Source of the DNA: UBA2784 sp964494625 | GTDB lineage: Bacteria > Pseudomonadota > Alphaproteobacteria > Micropepsales > Micropepsaceae | Direction: 5' to 3' | DNA: 64,000 nt | Assembly (NCBI GenBank): GCA_964494625.1 | Contig: CAZBRT010000003.1 | Span: 372,001-436,000, forward strand | In this document: positions 35,447 through 44,566 of the stretch, piece after piece | How positions within the stretch are numbered: position 1 is the stretch's first letter | Layout of the letters: every line of letters begins with the position of its first letter | Position numbers and translations under genes: made by a program | The notes under the pieces: generated by a model | What the model saw: only the letters and a program-made list of their open reading frames with translations | Database searches by the model: none | What the model was told of the DNA's origin: nothing

Positions 35447-36480
35447 CCGACGGATTTGAGGCAAGGATCGCCAATTATCTGGCGGCGCGGATTGACGGGG
35501 CCAATGATGTCCATGTCGGCAATCTGTCGCGCATTCATGGCGGGGCCAGCTGCGAGACCTATCGCCTGCGCGCGCGATACCATCTCCATGGACGGCTTGT
35601 TGATCGCGGACTGATCCTTCGGCGTGATCCGCCATCGGGCCTGATCGAGACGGAGCGCGCGACGGAATTTGCTGCCTATCGCGCGTTCCAGCAGAGCCGC
35701 GTGCCGGTGCCCGAAGTCTTCTGGCTGGAAAACGATCCGCAATGGCTCGACAGGCCGTTCTTTGTGATGGAAGAGATCGAGAATTGCACGGCGGGGAGCA
35801 TTCTTGCCGCCAACTCCTATGGCGCGCACGCAGAAAAGATCGGCGCGCAATTCTGGAGCGCGCTGGGCCACATCGCGGCCACGTCACCGGCTGGACTTGA
35901 TGGCGCGAAAATCCATGTGCCGCGTCCCGATGAATGCTGGCGCATCGAATTGGCGAAATGGGAGAAGGTGATCGACGAGGATGAGCGCGAGCCGCAGCCC
36001 ATTGCGCGTGCCGCCATTCGCTGGCTGAAGCGCAATCCGCCGCCTGCGCCTTCGGCAGTCCGGGTCGTGCATGGTGACTATCGCACGGGCAATTTCCTGT
36101 TCGATGCCGAGGGGAATTTGCGGGCGATCCTCGACTGGGAAATGGTGCATGCGGGTGATCCGCATGAGGATCTGGGTTGGGCGCTTGATCCATTGTGGTC
36201 GCCCCATTTGCCGGACCGGCCGGGCGGGATGATTGGGCAGCGCGAAGCCATCAAGCTCTGGGAAAAGGCGTCTGGCCTCAAGGTTGACCGCGCAGCGCTG
36301 ACCTGGTGGCGCATGTTTTCGATGGTGAAGGGGCTTGCGATCTGGATTTCGGCAGGCGCCGAATATCAGGACGGCAAGAATGTCGATCCGGTCATGGCGT
36401 TCTCAAGCTGGTATTGTACCGCGATGCACAACAAGTCACTGGCTGACGCATTGGCTCGCAATGTACGGGGGCTCGCATGA
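35443..36480 (+). CDS. APH/ACAD10-type phosphotransferase
   Basis: 345 residues, protein-kinase-like fold. The catalytic loop is VVHGDYRTGNFLFD and the metal-binding motif AILDWEMVHAGDPHEDLGWAL; GLILRRDP with a later glutamate forms the ATP site. It belongs to the group related to the kinase domain of ACAD10/ACAD11, which phosphorylates hydroxyacyl-CoA. A role in phosphorylating a hydroxylated acid is therefore possible, but no acyl-CoA dehydrogenase is beside it. ATGA overlaps join it to both neighbours. Confidence 0.8.
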   Translation: MTDGFEARIANYLAARIDGANDVHVGNLSRIHGGASCETYRLRARYHLHGRLVDRGLILRRDPPSGLIETERATEFAAYRAFQQSRVPVPEVFWLENDPQWLDRPFFVMEEIENCTAGSILAANSYGAHAEKIGAQFWSALGHIAATSPAGLDGAKIHVPRPDECWRIELAKWEKVIDEDEREPQPIARAAIRWLKRNPPPAPSAVRVVHGDYRTGNFLFDAEGNLRAILDWEMVHAGDPHEDLGWALDPLWSPHLPDRPGGMIGQREAIKLWEKASGLKVDRAALTWWRMFSMVKGLAIWISAGAEYQDGKNVDPVMAFSSWYCTAMHNKSLADALARNVRGLA

Positions 36481-36923
36481 AGCCGCGCGTGGACACATTC
36501 CTGACCACAAGTGCCATGGCCCTTCTGGGTGAGGCCGTGCCGATGCTGGCTGGCCACTATATCGAAGGGTCCGTGCGCACACAGGCTTTCCTGCAGATGC
36601 TGCTTGCGCCTGTTTTCGACGCCGCAGCGGACAACAGGGTGCAGGATATCGCGGCGATCCAAAAACTTTTCCGGCGCGCAGCCAGGGATTGCCCGGATGC
36701 CGACCTGAAGGCAGCGCTGGAAGCATCCGGGCGCAGCAAGTCGTCGTCGCTGCGCGTGTCATCCCTGGATGAGACATGGGGCGCGCTGGCCCGGCAGATG
36801 ATTGCGCTTCAGACGCTGGCAGAAGAGAGCCCGGCGCCCTGGGGGCCGGGCATGACGCGTGCCTGCAACCGTCTGATGGCTGAAAGCGCGCGTCGCCATC
36901 TCATCCAGGTTCTGCCGATGTGA
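36477..36923 (+). CDS. DUF6285-like helical protein
   Basis: 148 residues, all helical, without a signal or membrane segment. From memory it resembles the DUF6285 proteins that accompany APH-type phosphotransferases; the key segments are FLTTSAMALLGEAVP and LDETWGALARQMIALQTLA. It may be an accessory subunit of the kinase. Coupled at both ends (ATGA upstream, GTGA downstream). Confidence 0.5.
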   Translation: MKPRVDTFLTTSAMALLGEAVPMLAGHYIEGSVRTQAFLQMLLAPVFDAAADNRVQDIAAIQKLFRRAARDCPDADLKAALEASGRSKSSSLRVSSLDETWGALARQMIALQTLAEESPAPWGPGMTRACNRLMAESARRHLIQVLPM

Positions 36924-38119
36924 CCCATCCGCGCTTTGTGCGCCTGCGGTTTGCGCTTGCCCAGGCGTCGGGAAATCTCGTCGGGGGCTTGAGCCTTCCC
37001 TATTTTCCGTTGTGGCTGGCAGCAACCGGGCTGGACGCACAGGCAACTGCCGTCGTGCTTTCGGCGGCGATGTTCTCGCGCATCATCATCACACCGCTTG
37101 CCGGCATCGCGGCGGACGCGCTGGGTGACCGTCGGCTCGTCGCGGCTGTCTTCTCGTTCTTCGCCGGCGCGGCCTATGCGGCGCTTTCGGGCGCGGACAG
37201 TTTCCTGATGATCACCGTGCTCTACCTCGTGGGCATGTCGGCGGGTTCTGCCACCGGCCCGATTGTCGAGGGCGTGACCGCACGCGGCGGTGTCGATTAC
37301 GGATTTCCTTATGCCCATGTGCGCGCATGGGGATCGCTTGCCTTTGTCGCCGCCAATGTGGGCGGCGGATTTGCGGTTGCCGCTTTCGGTCCCGAGATGG
37401 TGGTGCCGGTGATGGCGATCCTTGCGCTTGGTGGGGCGGGCGTGCTTCTGGCGACACCGGCGATACATGCCGACCGGGGACGCGGCCATCACCGCTTTGC
37501 CGCAGCCATGCGGGCGACCGCGCATAATGCGCGGCATCTTCTGCGCTCGAAACCGTTCCTGCTGATGCTGGCAGCGTGCACCTGCGCGCAATCGGCGCAT
37601 GCGGTATACTATGCCTATGGCACGCTCCATTTTTCGGCGCTGGGCATCCCCAAGGACGTCATCGGATTGCTGTGGGGACTTGGCGTGCTGGCCGAGGTCA
37701 TCCTGTTTGCGCTGTCGCAGCCGCTGGTGCGGGGACACAATCCCTTGAAGCTGATGGCGGCAGGGATCGTGCTGGGCGCCTTGCGCTGGACCGGCATGGC
37801 CTTTGCGGAAGGTCTCCTTGCCACCGTGCTCCTCCAGATCCTCCATGCAGGATCTTTCGGGCTCCTGCATCTGGGGACGATGCAGTTCATGGTGCGTGCG
37901 GTGCCGCCCCAATTGTCCGCAACCGGACAGGCGATGTTCTCGGTTGCCTGCTATGGCATCGGCATGGGGCTGGTGACGCTGGGCGCGGGCGCGCTGTTCG
38001 ACGCGTTTGGCGGGCTTGCCTATCTGGCGATGACCGTGCTCTCGGCCCTCAGCCTCGTGTTTGTCGTGATGCTGGCGCGAAACTGGGACGGCGGGCCGGT
38101 TGCCTCACTCTCCAGCTAG
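36920..38119 (+). CDS. MFS transporter (phenylpropionate-permease-like)
   Basis: 399 residues from a GTG overlapping the previous stop; about twelve membrane segments. The start RLRFALAQASGNLVGGLSLPYFPLWLAATGLDAQATAVVLS and the loop GIAADALGDRRLV resemble the HcaT/MFS_1-like group. Substrate unknown; the operon implies it carries a compound handled by the kinase. Its end overlaps that of pqqE by 4 nt on the opposite strand. Confidence 0.8.
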   Translation: MTHPRFVRLRFALAQASGNLVGGLSLPYFPLWLAATGLDAQATAVVLSAAMFSRIIITPLAGIAADALGDRRLVAAVFSFFAGAAYAALSGADSFLMITVLYLVGMSAGSATGPIVEGVTARGGVDYGFPYAHVRAWGSLAFVAANVGGGFAVAAFGPEMVVPVMAILALGGAGVLLATPAIHADRGRGHHRFAAAMRATAHNARHLLRSKPFLLMLAACTCAQSAHAVYYAYGTLHFSALGIPKDVIGLLWGLGVLAEVILFALSQPLVRGHNPLKLMAAGIVLGALRWTGMAFAEGLLATVLLQILHAGSFGLLHLGTMQFMVRAVPPQLSATGQAMFSVACYGIGMGLVTLGAGALFDAFGGLAYLAMTVLSALSLVFVVMLARNWDGGPVASLSS

Positions 38120-39213
38120 CTTGGTTCGCCACCAATCCGGCGATAGCGGAAGAGAGGCGGTGCAGCGACGGCGGCGCTTGCTGCAATTTTCGCCAGATCA
38201 TCGTGGGCGGGAGACAGCGCGCAGACAGGGTCGGTCGCACCGGCATCCCCCAAGAGCGCCTGTGCCTGACAGCGGCAGCCGCCCCAATCGCGCTCGCTGT
38301 ATTCGCAGCCCTTGCAGGGCGAAGGCATCCAGTCCGTGCCGCGGAAGCGATTGAAGGCGCTGCTGCCTGTCCAGATTTCCGCAAGCGCCTTCGTGCGCAC
38401 ATTGTCGAACGCGAGGCCGGGAATGGTGCTTGCCGCATGGCAGGGCCACACCTCGCCGCGCGGCGTTACGACCATGACCTGACGCCCCCAGCCGCCCATG
38501 CAGGGCTTCGGCCGCGCGCCATAATAATCTGGCGTCACATAGTCGATGACGAGCTTGCCGGAAAACTCGCGGTGCGCCGCTTCGACAATGCCCGTCACTT
38601 CTTCCATCTGCGCGCGCGTGGGCAGAAGTGCATCGCGGTTCGCCATGGCCCAGCCGTAATACTGGACATGCGCGATCTCCAGGCGACCGGCCTCCAGCCT
38701 GATCGCAAGCGCGATCATCTCGGGTACGCGTGAGAGATTCTGCTTGTGGATGACGGCGTTGAGGGTCAGCGCCAATCCTGCCGCACGCACGTCCTGCGCA
38801 AATACGAGTTTCTTGGCGAGGGAATTGGGATGACCCGAGATGCGGTCAGCGCTCTTTGCGTCCACGTCCTGCAGCGATAGCTGGACATGATCGAGCCCGG
38901 CACGGGCCAGTGCGCGGATGCGGGCTGCATCCAGCATCATCCCCGAGGTGATGAGATTGGTATAGAGGCCAGCGGCGGAAGCCGTGGCAACGAGCTCTTC
39001 CAGGTCCTTGCGGGCAGCGGGTTCGCCGCCTGACAGATGGAGCTGGAGAACACCCAGCGCCGCGGCCTGGGCGAAGACGCGTTGCCATACTCCCGTATCG
39101 AGTTCCTCGCTCGCTCGCGCAAGATCAAGCGGGTTGGAGCAATAGGGACATTGCAGCGGGCAGCGATGCGTCAATTCCGCGAGCAACCCCATCGGCGGCT
39201 TGATCGCGCTCAT
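38116..39213 (-). CDS. pqqE: PqqA peptide radical-SAM enzyme
   Basis: 365 residues. The radical-SAM cysteines are in THRCPLQCPYC (residues 16-26). The SPASM region has CMGGWGRQVMVVTPRGEVWPCHAAS and the cluster-rich tail CKGCEYSERDWGGCRCQAQALLGDAGATDPVC. It forms the Glu-Tyr carbon-carbon crosslink in PqqA, with PqqD as peptide chaperone. Its start overlaps pqqD by 4 nt. Confidence 0.97.
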   Translation of the reverse strand: MSAIKPPMGLLAELTHRCPLQCPYCSNPLDLARASEELDTGVWQRVFAQAAALGVLQLHLSGGEPAARKDLEELVATASAAGLYTNLITSGMMLDAARIRALARAGLDHVQLSLQDVDAKSADRISGHPNSLAKKLVFAQDVRAAGLALTLNAVIHKQNLSRVPEMIALAIRLEAGRLEIAHVQYYGWAMANRDALLPTRAQMEEVTGIVEAAHREFSGKLVIDYVTPDYYGARPKPCMGGWGRQVMVVTPRGEVWPCHAASTIPGLAFDNVRTKALAEIWTGSSAFNRFRGTDWMPSPCKGCEYSERDWGGCRCQAQALLGDAGATDPVCALSPAHDDLAKIAASAAVAAPPLFRYRRIGGEPS

Positions 39214-39479
39214 TCAACGAACCCTTGCGCGTGAAGGTCCGAAAGCAGCGCGATGATATCTGCCTGCACCAGGGCCGCTTCCTCGCCATGCTTGGCTGCA
39301 AGCGCTTCGGCCATTGCGGCGATGCGCGTCGCGCCATCACACCGGCGCAGGATGTCCTCGGCAATGTCGTCGAGCACGACGATGCGCTCCGGGGCATTCA
39401 GGATGGCAGTGTCCCGCGCCACGTCGCGCGCCAGCTTCACGCCGCGTTTGAGGCGCGGGCGATGTTCAGGTGTGATCAT
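39210..39479 (-). CDS. pqqD: PQQ peptide chaperone
   Basis: 89 residues. The PqqD pattern is VKLARDVARDTAILNAPERIVVLDDIAEDILRRCDG followed by an LHAQGFVE end. It binds PqqA and delivers it to PqqE. It is a separate gene, not fused to pqqC as in some methylotrophs. It shares TGATG with pqqC and ATGA with pqqE. Confidence 0.95.
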   Translation of the reverse strand: MITPEHRPRLKRGVKLARDVARDTAILNAPERIVVLDDIAEDILRRCDGATRIAAMAEALAAKHGEEAALVQADIIALLSDLHAQGFVE

Positions 39480-40225
39480 CAGCCGACACCGGGGCGGAAG
39501 GCGCCCGGCGGTATGATCCCCGGTGCCACATAGGCGATGTGGAGCGCGTCAAGCTGGGACCAAAGGACTCCGCATTTGAAGCGCAGCGCGTCGAGCGCCA
39601 GTTCCTGCTCCGCGCGCGTGCGGCAGTTTTCGATCACCCATTTGAGGGCGAAGGTTGAATCGCGCGGCGCCTGTGTCATGCGCTTGCCGAAATAGGAGAG
39701 CGCGTCGCGGCTGACGAAGTCGTAATTCGCGAGCATGCCCGCCACGCGATCGGCAATGATGGTTGGCGCAAAAAGTTCCGTCAGTGACGAGGCCACCGCC
39801 TCGATCAGGCTGCGCTCGCGCACGAAGCGCACATAGGCTTCAACGGCAAACATTGTGCCGGGCAGGGCAAGACGCATGGAGACAACATCGTCTCGCGCAA
39901 GGCCAAGCGCATCGGTCAGCCGCAGCCAGCGCGCAATACCGCCTTCATCGCCCGCACCATCGCCATCGTGGTCGGTCAGGCGGTGGATCCACTCGCGGCG
40001 CAGGGCAGGGTCATGGGCGCGCGACATCAAGGCCGCATCCTTCAACGGGATATGCGCCTGATAGACATAGCGGTTCAGCGCCCAGGCCTGGACCTGGCCC
40101 TTGTTCAGTCTGCCGCCGTGCAGAAGGCCGTGAAACGGGTGCAGGCTGTGGTATCGCTCGGCACCGATGGCGCGAAAGGCCCCGGCAAACGCATCGACGT
40201 CAAGCAATGGTCGTGTGTCGGTCAC
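39479..40225 (-). CDS. pqqC: Pyrroloquinoline-quinone synthase
   Basis: 248 residues, heme-oxygenase-like helical fold. HPFHGLLHGGRLNKGQVQAWALNRYVYQAHIPLKDAALMSR and HRLTDHDGDG are PqqC signatures, and the length is typical. It performs the final cofactor-free eight-electron oxidation and ring closure to PQQ. It is coupled to pqqB by ATGA. Confidence 0.96.
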   Translation of the reverse strand: MTDTRPLLDVDAFAGAFRAIGAERYHSLHPFHGLLHGGRLNKGQVQAWALNRYVYQAHIPLKDAALMSRAHDPALRREWIHRLTDHDGDGAGDEGGIARWLRLTDALGLARDDVVSMRLALPGTMFAVEAYVRFVRERSLIEAVASSLTELFAPTIIADRVAGMLANYDFVSRDALSYFGKRMTQAPRDSTFALKWVIENCRTRAEQELALDALRFKCGVLWSQLDALHIAYVAPGIIPPGAFRPGVG

Positions 40226-41118
40226 AGATCAAAAATCCCGCCATCTTCCGCAATGTCCCAGCCCTGATCGCGCAGAGTCTGGCGCGCGGGCGATGATGGA
40301 TCAAGGGCGGGGTTGGTGTTGTTGACATGGATGAAGCGTTTCAGCTTCGCCTTGCTGCCGGCAAACGCTTCCAGCGTGCCGCCCGGCCCCGTCATCGGCA
40401 TGTGTCCCATGCGGGCGGAAGTCTTGGTGCCTTCCCCAAGCCGAATCATCTCGTCATCGGTGAAGAGCGTGCCCTCGAAGAGGAGAAGGTCGGCGTTGTC
40501 GCAAAACTGCATGAGGGCAGGTGTAGGAGCGGCGCAGCCGGGCACGATCACGGCCCTTTTCCCTTCGTGCACCAGCACGATTGCCACGCACCAGCCATCA
40601 CGATGGGCGGCAGGATCGGCAAGGCCACGCTCGCGCCACAGAGGCACCTTGCCAGGCAAGGGCAGCAGCGTGGCCGTGATGCCCGGCACGGGCGCGAAGG
40701 GGCTTCCAGCCTTATGCGCGCTGCGGGTGGCGATGGCCGGGTCAAGGACTGAAAAGACCGGATTGGCCTCAAGCGCCGAAATCACCTCACCCGTTGCGTG
40801 GAGCGAAAATGCCTGCCGCTCCCGCAGGGTGAGCAGGCCGGTGATCTGATCGATCTCGGCGCCGGTCAGGATAACGGCGTCGATGGGGCTCGATCGTGGT
40901 GCAATTCGTGGATGCAGGGCAGGTGTTGCGATGATCTGCGCGCGCAGGTCTGGCGACGCATTGATCAGTGCCCAGTGGTCACCATCGGCGCTGAAGGCAA
41001 TTGAGCACTGGGTGCGGCGGCGGGAAGGGTCGGCAAAGGCAGCGGTCGATGCCGCGTTCAGGGCATTCCATTGCGGAACGCCGCCACCCGCACCCGAACC
41101 CAGCACGATCAGCCGCAT
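40222..41118 (-). CDS. pqqB: PQQ biosynthesis hydroxylase
   Basis: 298 residues, metallo-beta-lactamase fold. GSGAGGGVPQWNA at the N-terminus is the PqqB hallmark. The metal-site region reads VILTGAEIDQITGLLTLRE, with Gln where many family members have His. The later FEGTLFTDDEMI and FIHVNNTNPAL fit PqqB. It is proposed to hydroxylate the tyrosine-derived ring. It begins 57 nt after pqqA. Confidence 0.95.
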   Translation of the reverse strand: MRLIVLGSGAGGGVPQWNALNAASTAAFADPSRRRTQCSIAFSADGDHWALINASPDLRAQIIATPALHPRIAPRSSPIDAVILTGAEIDQITGLLTLRERQAFSLHATGEVISALEANPVFSVLDPAIATRSAHKAGSPFAPVPGITATLLPLPGKVPLWRERGLADPAAHRDGWCVAIVLVHEGKRAVIVPGCAAPTPALMQFCDNADLLLFEGTLFTDDEMIRLGEGTKTSARMGHMPMTGPGGTLEAFAGSKAKLKRFIHVNNTNPALDPSSPARQTLRDQGWDIAEDGGIFDL

Positions 41119-41175
41119 TTTTCCGGCCTTATCGCGGGTTCAAGGTGTCCGGGAAAATCCGTTTGAAATGAAGGC

Positions 41176-41268
41176 TCAGCGCGACGGAGCTGCGACGGTA
41201 TAGCAATTGATCTCCATTCCCATGGGGATCACAGCGACTTGCGGCTTGCGCCAGGTTGACTTCTTCAT
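41176..41268 (-). CDS. pqqA: PQQ precursor peptide
   Basis: 30 residues, reading from ATG 41268 to TGA 41176-41178. GAGGA lies at 41276-41280, 7 nt before the ATG. The N-terminus is basic (MKKSTWRKPQ) and the core is MGMEINCYTV, giving the obligatory Glu19-x3-Tyr23 pair that becomes PQQ. The residue before the tyrosine is Cys, which I do not recall from common PqqA sequences. Its place just before pqqB settles the identity. Confidence 0.93.
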   Translation of the reverse strand: MKKSTWRKPQVAVIPMGMEINCYTVAAPSR

Positions 41269-41301
41269 CGGAAGGTCCTCAACGGGGTTTCAGCTTGGGA
41301 G

Positions 41302-41330
41302 ACGATAAGGCGGCTTTGGCGGCGAGGCAA
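41302..41330 (-). promoter_or_regulatory. Probable pqqA promoter
   Basis: On the minus strand TTGCCT (41325-41330) and TATCGT (41302-41307) are exactly 17 bp apart. The expected start site, about 41295, leaves a leader of some 27 nt containing the pqqA ribosome site. It lies in the 70-nt gap after the Sel1 gene. Confidence 0.45.
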
Positions 41331-41338
41331 GGCGTTGC

Positions 41339-42268
41339 CTAGTCCTCGACCGCACCCTCGCGGGGGTGGAAGTCGGCGGCCCGGCGCTCGGCCTCCATGA
41401 CCGATTCCTCGGGCATGCGCGCGCGCAATTCGTTCCGGCGCTCTGCCGCCGGGGCATAGCCATGGGCCGCAGCGAGGATTGCCCATTTCAGCGCCTCAAT
41501 ATCATCCTGCTGCACACCATCGCCGCGGGCATAGCGGTCGGCGAGCTTGTCCTGCGCGCGGCTGTGACCGCGCTCGGCGGCTTCCCGGAACCAGTGGATC
41601 GAAAGCTCCGGGTTCTTCGGCACACCTTCGCCATCGCGATAGATCTTGCCGAGATTGTACTGGGCGCGGGCAAAGCCTTGCTCCGCGGCCATGAGAAAAA
41701 GTTCGGCCGCACGCGCGGGATCGCGGTTGACGCCGATGCCCTCGGCAAAGAGCTTGCCGAGCGTGTATTCGGAATTCGCATAGCCCGCGTTGACGCCGAT
41801 TTCGAGCCACTTGACCGCCTGTGCGGTATCAGGCGCATGAAGCTGGCCCTGCGCATCGGCAGGCTCCCCCGCCAGAAGCGCCAACGCCAGATTATGAGCC
41901 GCGCGCACATGGTTCTGGCGCGCCGCCTTCAGCCAGAGGTCCATGGCGATTGCCATGTCGTGCGGTACCCCCTGACCCTGGGCATAGAGGATGCCGACAT
42001 TGTACTGCGCGCGCGGATCGCCTTCTTCGACCAGCGGCTCCCAGTGCAGCAGGGCTTTGCCGTAGTCGCCGCTGGCGAAGGCCGCATAACCGGCCTCGAA
42101 CGGGTCAGAGCCATCGTCGGGCGAACCCGTGCCGGGCGTCTGGCTGACACTTGTATCACTTGCACTTGCATCACTCGCGCCGTCACCGGCGGGCGTTTCC
42201 TGTGCGCATGCCATGCCCGCAACCAGGGCACTCATCAGCGTTGCTGCCAGCACTCTGCGCATCGTCAT
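41339..42268 (-). CDS. Secreted Sel1-repeat protein
   Basis: 309 residues. A signal peptide ends near residue 22 (GMACA then QETP), followed by an acidic Ser/Asp linker. About five Sel1-type helical repeats follow (for example RAQYNVGILYAQGQGVPHD, NSEYTLGKLFAEGIGVNRD, RAQYNLGKIYRDGEGVPKN). These are periplasmic scaffolds for protein contacts; the partner is unknown. It lies 39 nt downstream of the CHASE2 cyclase on the same strand, so the two may be co-transcribed and work together. A start two codons later is possible. Confidence 0.85.
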   Translation of the reverse strand: MTMRRVLAATLMSALVAGMACAQETPAGDGASDASASDTSVSQTPGTGSPDDGSDPFEAGYAAFASGDYGKALLHWEPLVEEGDPRAQYNVGILYAQGQGVPHDMAIAMDLWLKAARQNHVRAAHNLALALLAGEPADAQGQLHAPDTAQAVKWLEIGVNAGYANSEYTLGKLFAEGIGVNRDPARAAELFLMAAEQGFARAQYNLGKIYRDGEGVPKNPELSIHWFREAAERGHSRAQDKLADRYARGDGVQQDDIEALKWAILAAAHGYAPAAERRNELRARMPEESVMEAERRAADFHPREGAVED

Positions 42269-42307
42269 TCGGTCCTTGCGATCCTTGCCCGGTTTGCCGA
42301 CCGGAGA

Positions 42308-44566
42308 TTACTTGCTTGTGGCGCGCCAGGCGCCATCCCACTCCGCCGGGGGCGGGTTGCGTTCCCAATGATCCAGACGTTCTTCATAGAGTTCGTAAAG
42401 ATCATCCTTGATCTGGCCAAGCTTGCGCCCTTCGGCAATCGCGGCACGGGCACCCGCCCAGTCACGCGCGCGCAGGCGTTCCCATATCAAGGCCTGATTT
42501 GCGGCAAGATTGCGGAAGGCGTCAGTCTCCGCCATCGCCTTGCGGCCCATCATGGCAAAGACAGCGACGGGCTTGTCCTTGCCTTTCACGACAATGTCAT
42601 CGACATGAACGAACGCGAATTCCGCGTCCGCAAGACGGGCCGTGTCCTGCGAAACCGCAATCGCGACGCCCCAGTGGCTTGAATAGGTCTGGATGCGCGC
42701 GGCAAGGTTCACGCTGTCGCCCAGGACCGTATAGTCAAAGCGCATGTCGGAACCCATGTTGCCGACAACGCAATCACCCGAATTGATGCCGACACCGACG
42801 GCGACCTTGTGGGCGACATGGCCACGCTCGGCCGCCTCGCGCGCAATGATCCCGTTCAGGAGATCGACTTCCTCGATCATCGCCATCGCGCAGCGGCAGG
42901 CATTCAGCCCGTGTTCGGGATCGTCGAGCGGCGCATTCCAGAAAGACATGATGCAATCGCCCATGTACTTGTCGATCGTGCCCTTGGTGTCGAGCACGAC
43001 GCGCGACAAGGGCGTCAGGATGCGGTTGATGAGGCGGGTGAGGCCTTGCGGATCACCGGCAAAGGCTTCGCTGATGGTCGTAAAGCCGCGCACGTCGCAG
43101 AACAGCATCGACATGTTGCGGGTTTCGCCGCCCAGCATCAGCCGGTCAGGATTGGCTGCCAGCTGGTTGACCACATCCTCGTCAAGATAGCGCGAGAAAG
43201 CCCCGCGCACGAAGCTGCGCTCGCTTTCCGTCCGCATGTAGTTGACGAGCGCTGAAACAAAGAAGACTGAAAGCGTTGTCATCGATGGGCCGATGGGATC
43301 GACCAGCAACTGATACTGCGTAAACGCGATCCACGAGATGAGGGCGGCGGCGCCAGCGCCGAGCAGCGCAAGGGCGCCAATCCAGTTGGCGTGAACATAG
43401 GCGACGAGAATGGCAATAATTGCGCCAATGACGCCCGCATAAAGGAGTTCCGCCGCATCGGCATAATCGGGGCGGGCCAGAAAGCCGCCCATCATCATTT
43501 GCTCGACCGCCTGCACCTGCACCTCGACGCCGGGAATGGCCGTCTCAAGCGGTGTGGACCGGATATCCTTGAGGCCTGCGGCCGATGTGCCGACAAAAAC
43601 GATGGCGCCATTCAATGGCTCACCCGTCATCTCGCCTGACAGCACCTGCCAGGCCGACACCCGCCGCCCGGGCACGGAATAGGTGAAGTGCAGGGAAATC
43701 TGGCCGTCAGGGGCCGGTTCGATGATCGTATCGCCCGCCTTGATGGCGTTGATTCCAGCGTTTGCACCAAATGCTTGCGCATAGGCGCTGCCGGAAGTTC
43801 TGACGGCGAGATTGGTCCGCTTGCCGATCAGCCGGACCGCCTCAAGCGCGATGGACGGATAAAATTTTCCGTTCAAGCCGAAGATCAGCGGAACCCGGCG
43901 CACAATCGCGTCGTCCTCAGGAATGACATTGAGGGCGCCGTTGCCGACAGCCGCTTCTTCCAGGATTTCGCGGGTTGCGACGACCCCATTGAATAATTTG
44001 ATAGACATCGTGGGGTGAAAGTCGCCATTGAACACTTGCCCGGAACGCAGACGCGGCTCGCGTGTTTCGGTGGCCGACCCCAGAACAAACCCCGTCACCG
44101 TCTTCATGCTGGCGATGGCTTCGGCAAACGCCTCGTCATTGGACGGCAGCGCGCGCAAGGCGGCGCGCACGGAGTCCATCGATGGATCATCTGGCAGACG
44201 CTCAGCAATGAGCTCGGGCGAGGTGCGGTCTTCCTCTGCAAACACGATGTCGAAGACCATGACCCGTGCGCCCGCTTCCCGCGTCTTGTTGACGAGCTCG
44301 GCCATCAATGTGCGCGGCCACGGCCATTGGCCATAGCGCGCCAAGCTTTCGTCATCGATGTCGATGTAGCGTACGCCGGGAAAGCCGAGCGTCGCCGGAT
44401 CGACATACTCGCGCGGCGCGGTGCGCTGGTAGAAGTCAAAAACGAGGCTGCGGACGCTGGACATCATGCCGCCCGGGTCGAGCCACATGAGGGCAAGGCT
44501 TCCCACCAGCGCGGCCCATGGGGCAAGGCCCAGCCATCTCATCCCGGACATCCGGCGTTCAGCCAT
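42308..44566 (-). CDS. CHASE2-domain adenylate cyclase (class III)
   Basis: 752 residues. One N-terminal membrane segment, an extracytoplasmic CHASE2 sensor (about 35-355), three membrane segments (about 365-445), then a cyclase domain. Catalytic features are the metal aspartates in LFCDVRGFT and YMGDCIMSFWNAP, the substrate Lys in IDKYMGD, and the Asn/Arg of NLAARIQ. The Lys plus VLGDS pattern fits ATP rather than GTP. It makes cAMP in response to a periplasmic signal. It is divergent from the mla-type operon. Confidence 0.9.
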   Translation of the reverse strand: MAERRMSGMRWLGLAPWAALVGSLALMWLDPGGMMSSVRSLVFDFYQRTAPREYVDPATLGFPGVRYIDIDDESLARYGQWPWPRTLMAELVNKTREAGARVMVFDIVFAEEDRTSPELIAERLPDDPSMDSVRAALRALPSNDEAFAEAIASMKTVTGFVLGSATETREPRLRSGQVFNGDFHPTMSIKLFNGVVATREILEEAAVGNGALNVIPEDDAIVRRVPLIFGLNGKFYPSIALEAVRLIGKRTNLAVRTSGSAYAQAFGANAGINAIKAGDTIIEPAPDGQISLHFTYSVPGRRVSAWQVLSGEMTGEPLNGAIVFVGTSAAGLKDIRSTPLETAIPGVEVQVQAVEQMMMGGFLARPDYADAAELLYAGVIGAIIAILVAYVHANWIGALALLGAGAAALISWIAFTQYQLLVDPIGPSMTTLSVFFVSALVNYMRTESERSFVRGAFSRYLDEDVVNQLAANPDRLMLGGETRNMSMLFCDVRGFTTISEAFAGDPQGLTRLINRILTPLSRVVLDTKGTIDKYMGDCIMSFWNAPLDDPEHGLNACRCAMAMIEEVDLLNGIIAREAAERGHVAHKVAVGVGINSGDCVVGNMGSDMRFDYTVLGDSVNLAARIQTYSSHWGVAIAVSQDTARLADAEFAFVHVDDIVVKGKDKPVAVFAMMGRKAMAETDAFRNLAANQALIWERLRARDWAGARAAIAEGRKLGQIKDDLYELYEERLDHWERNPPPAEWDGAWRATSK

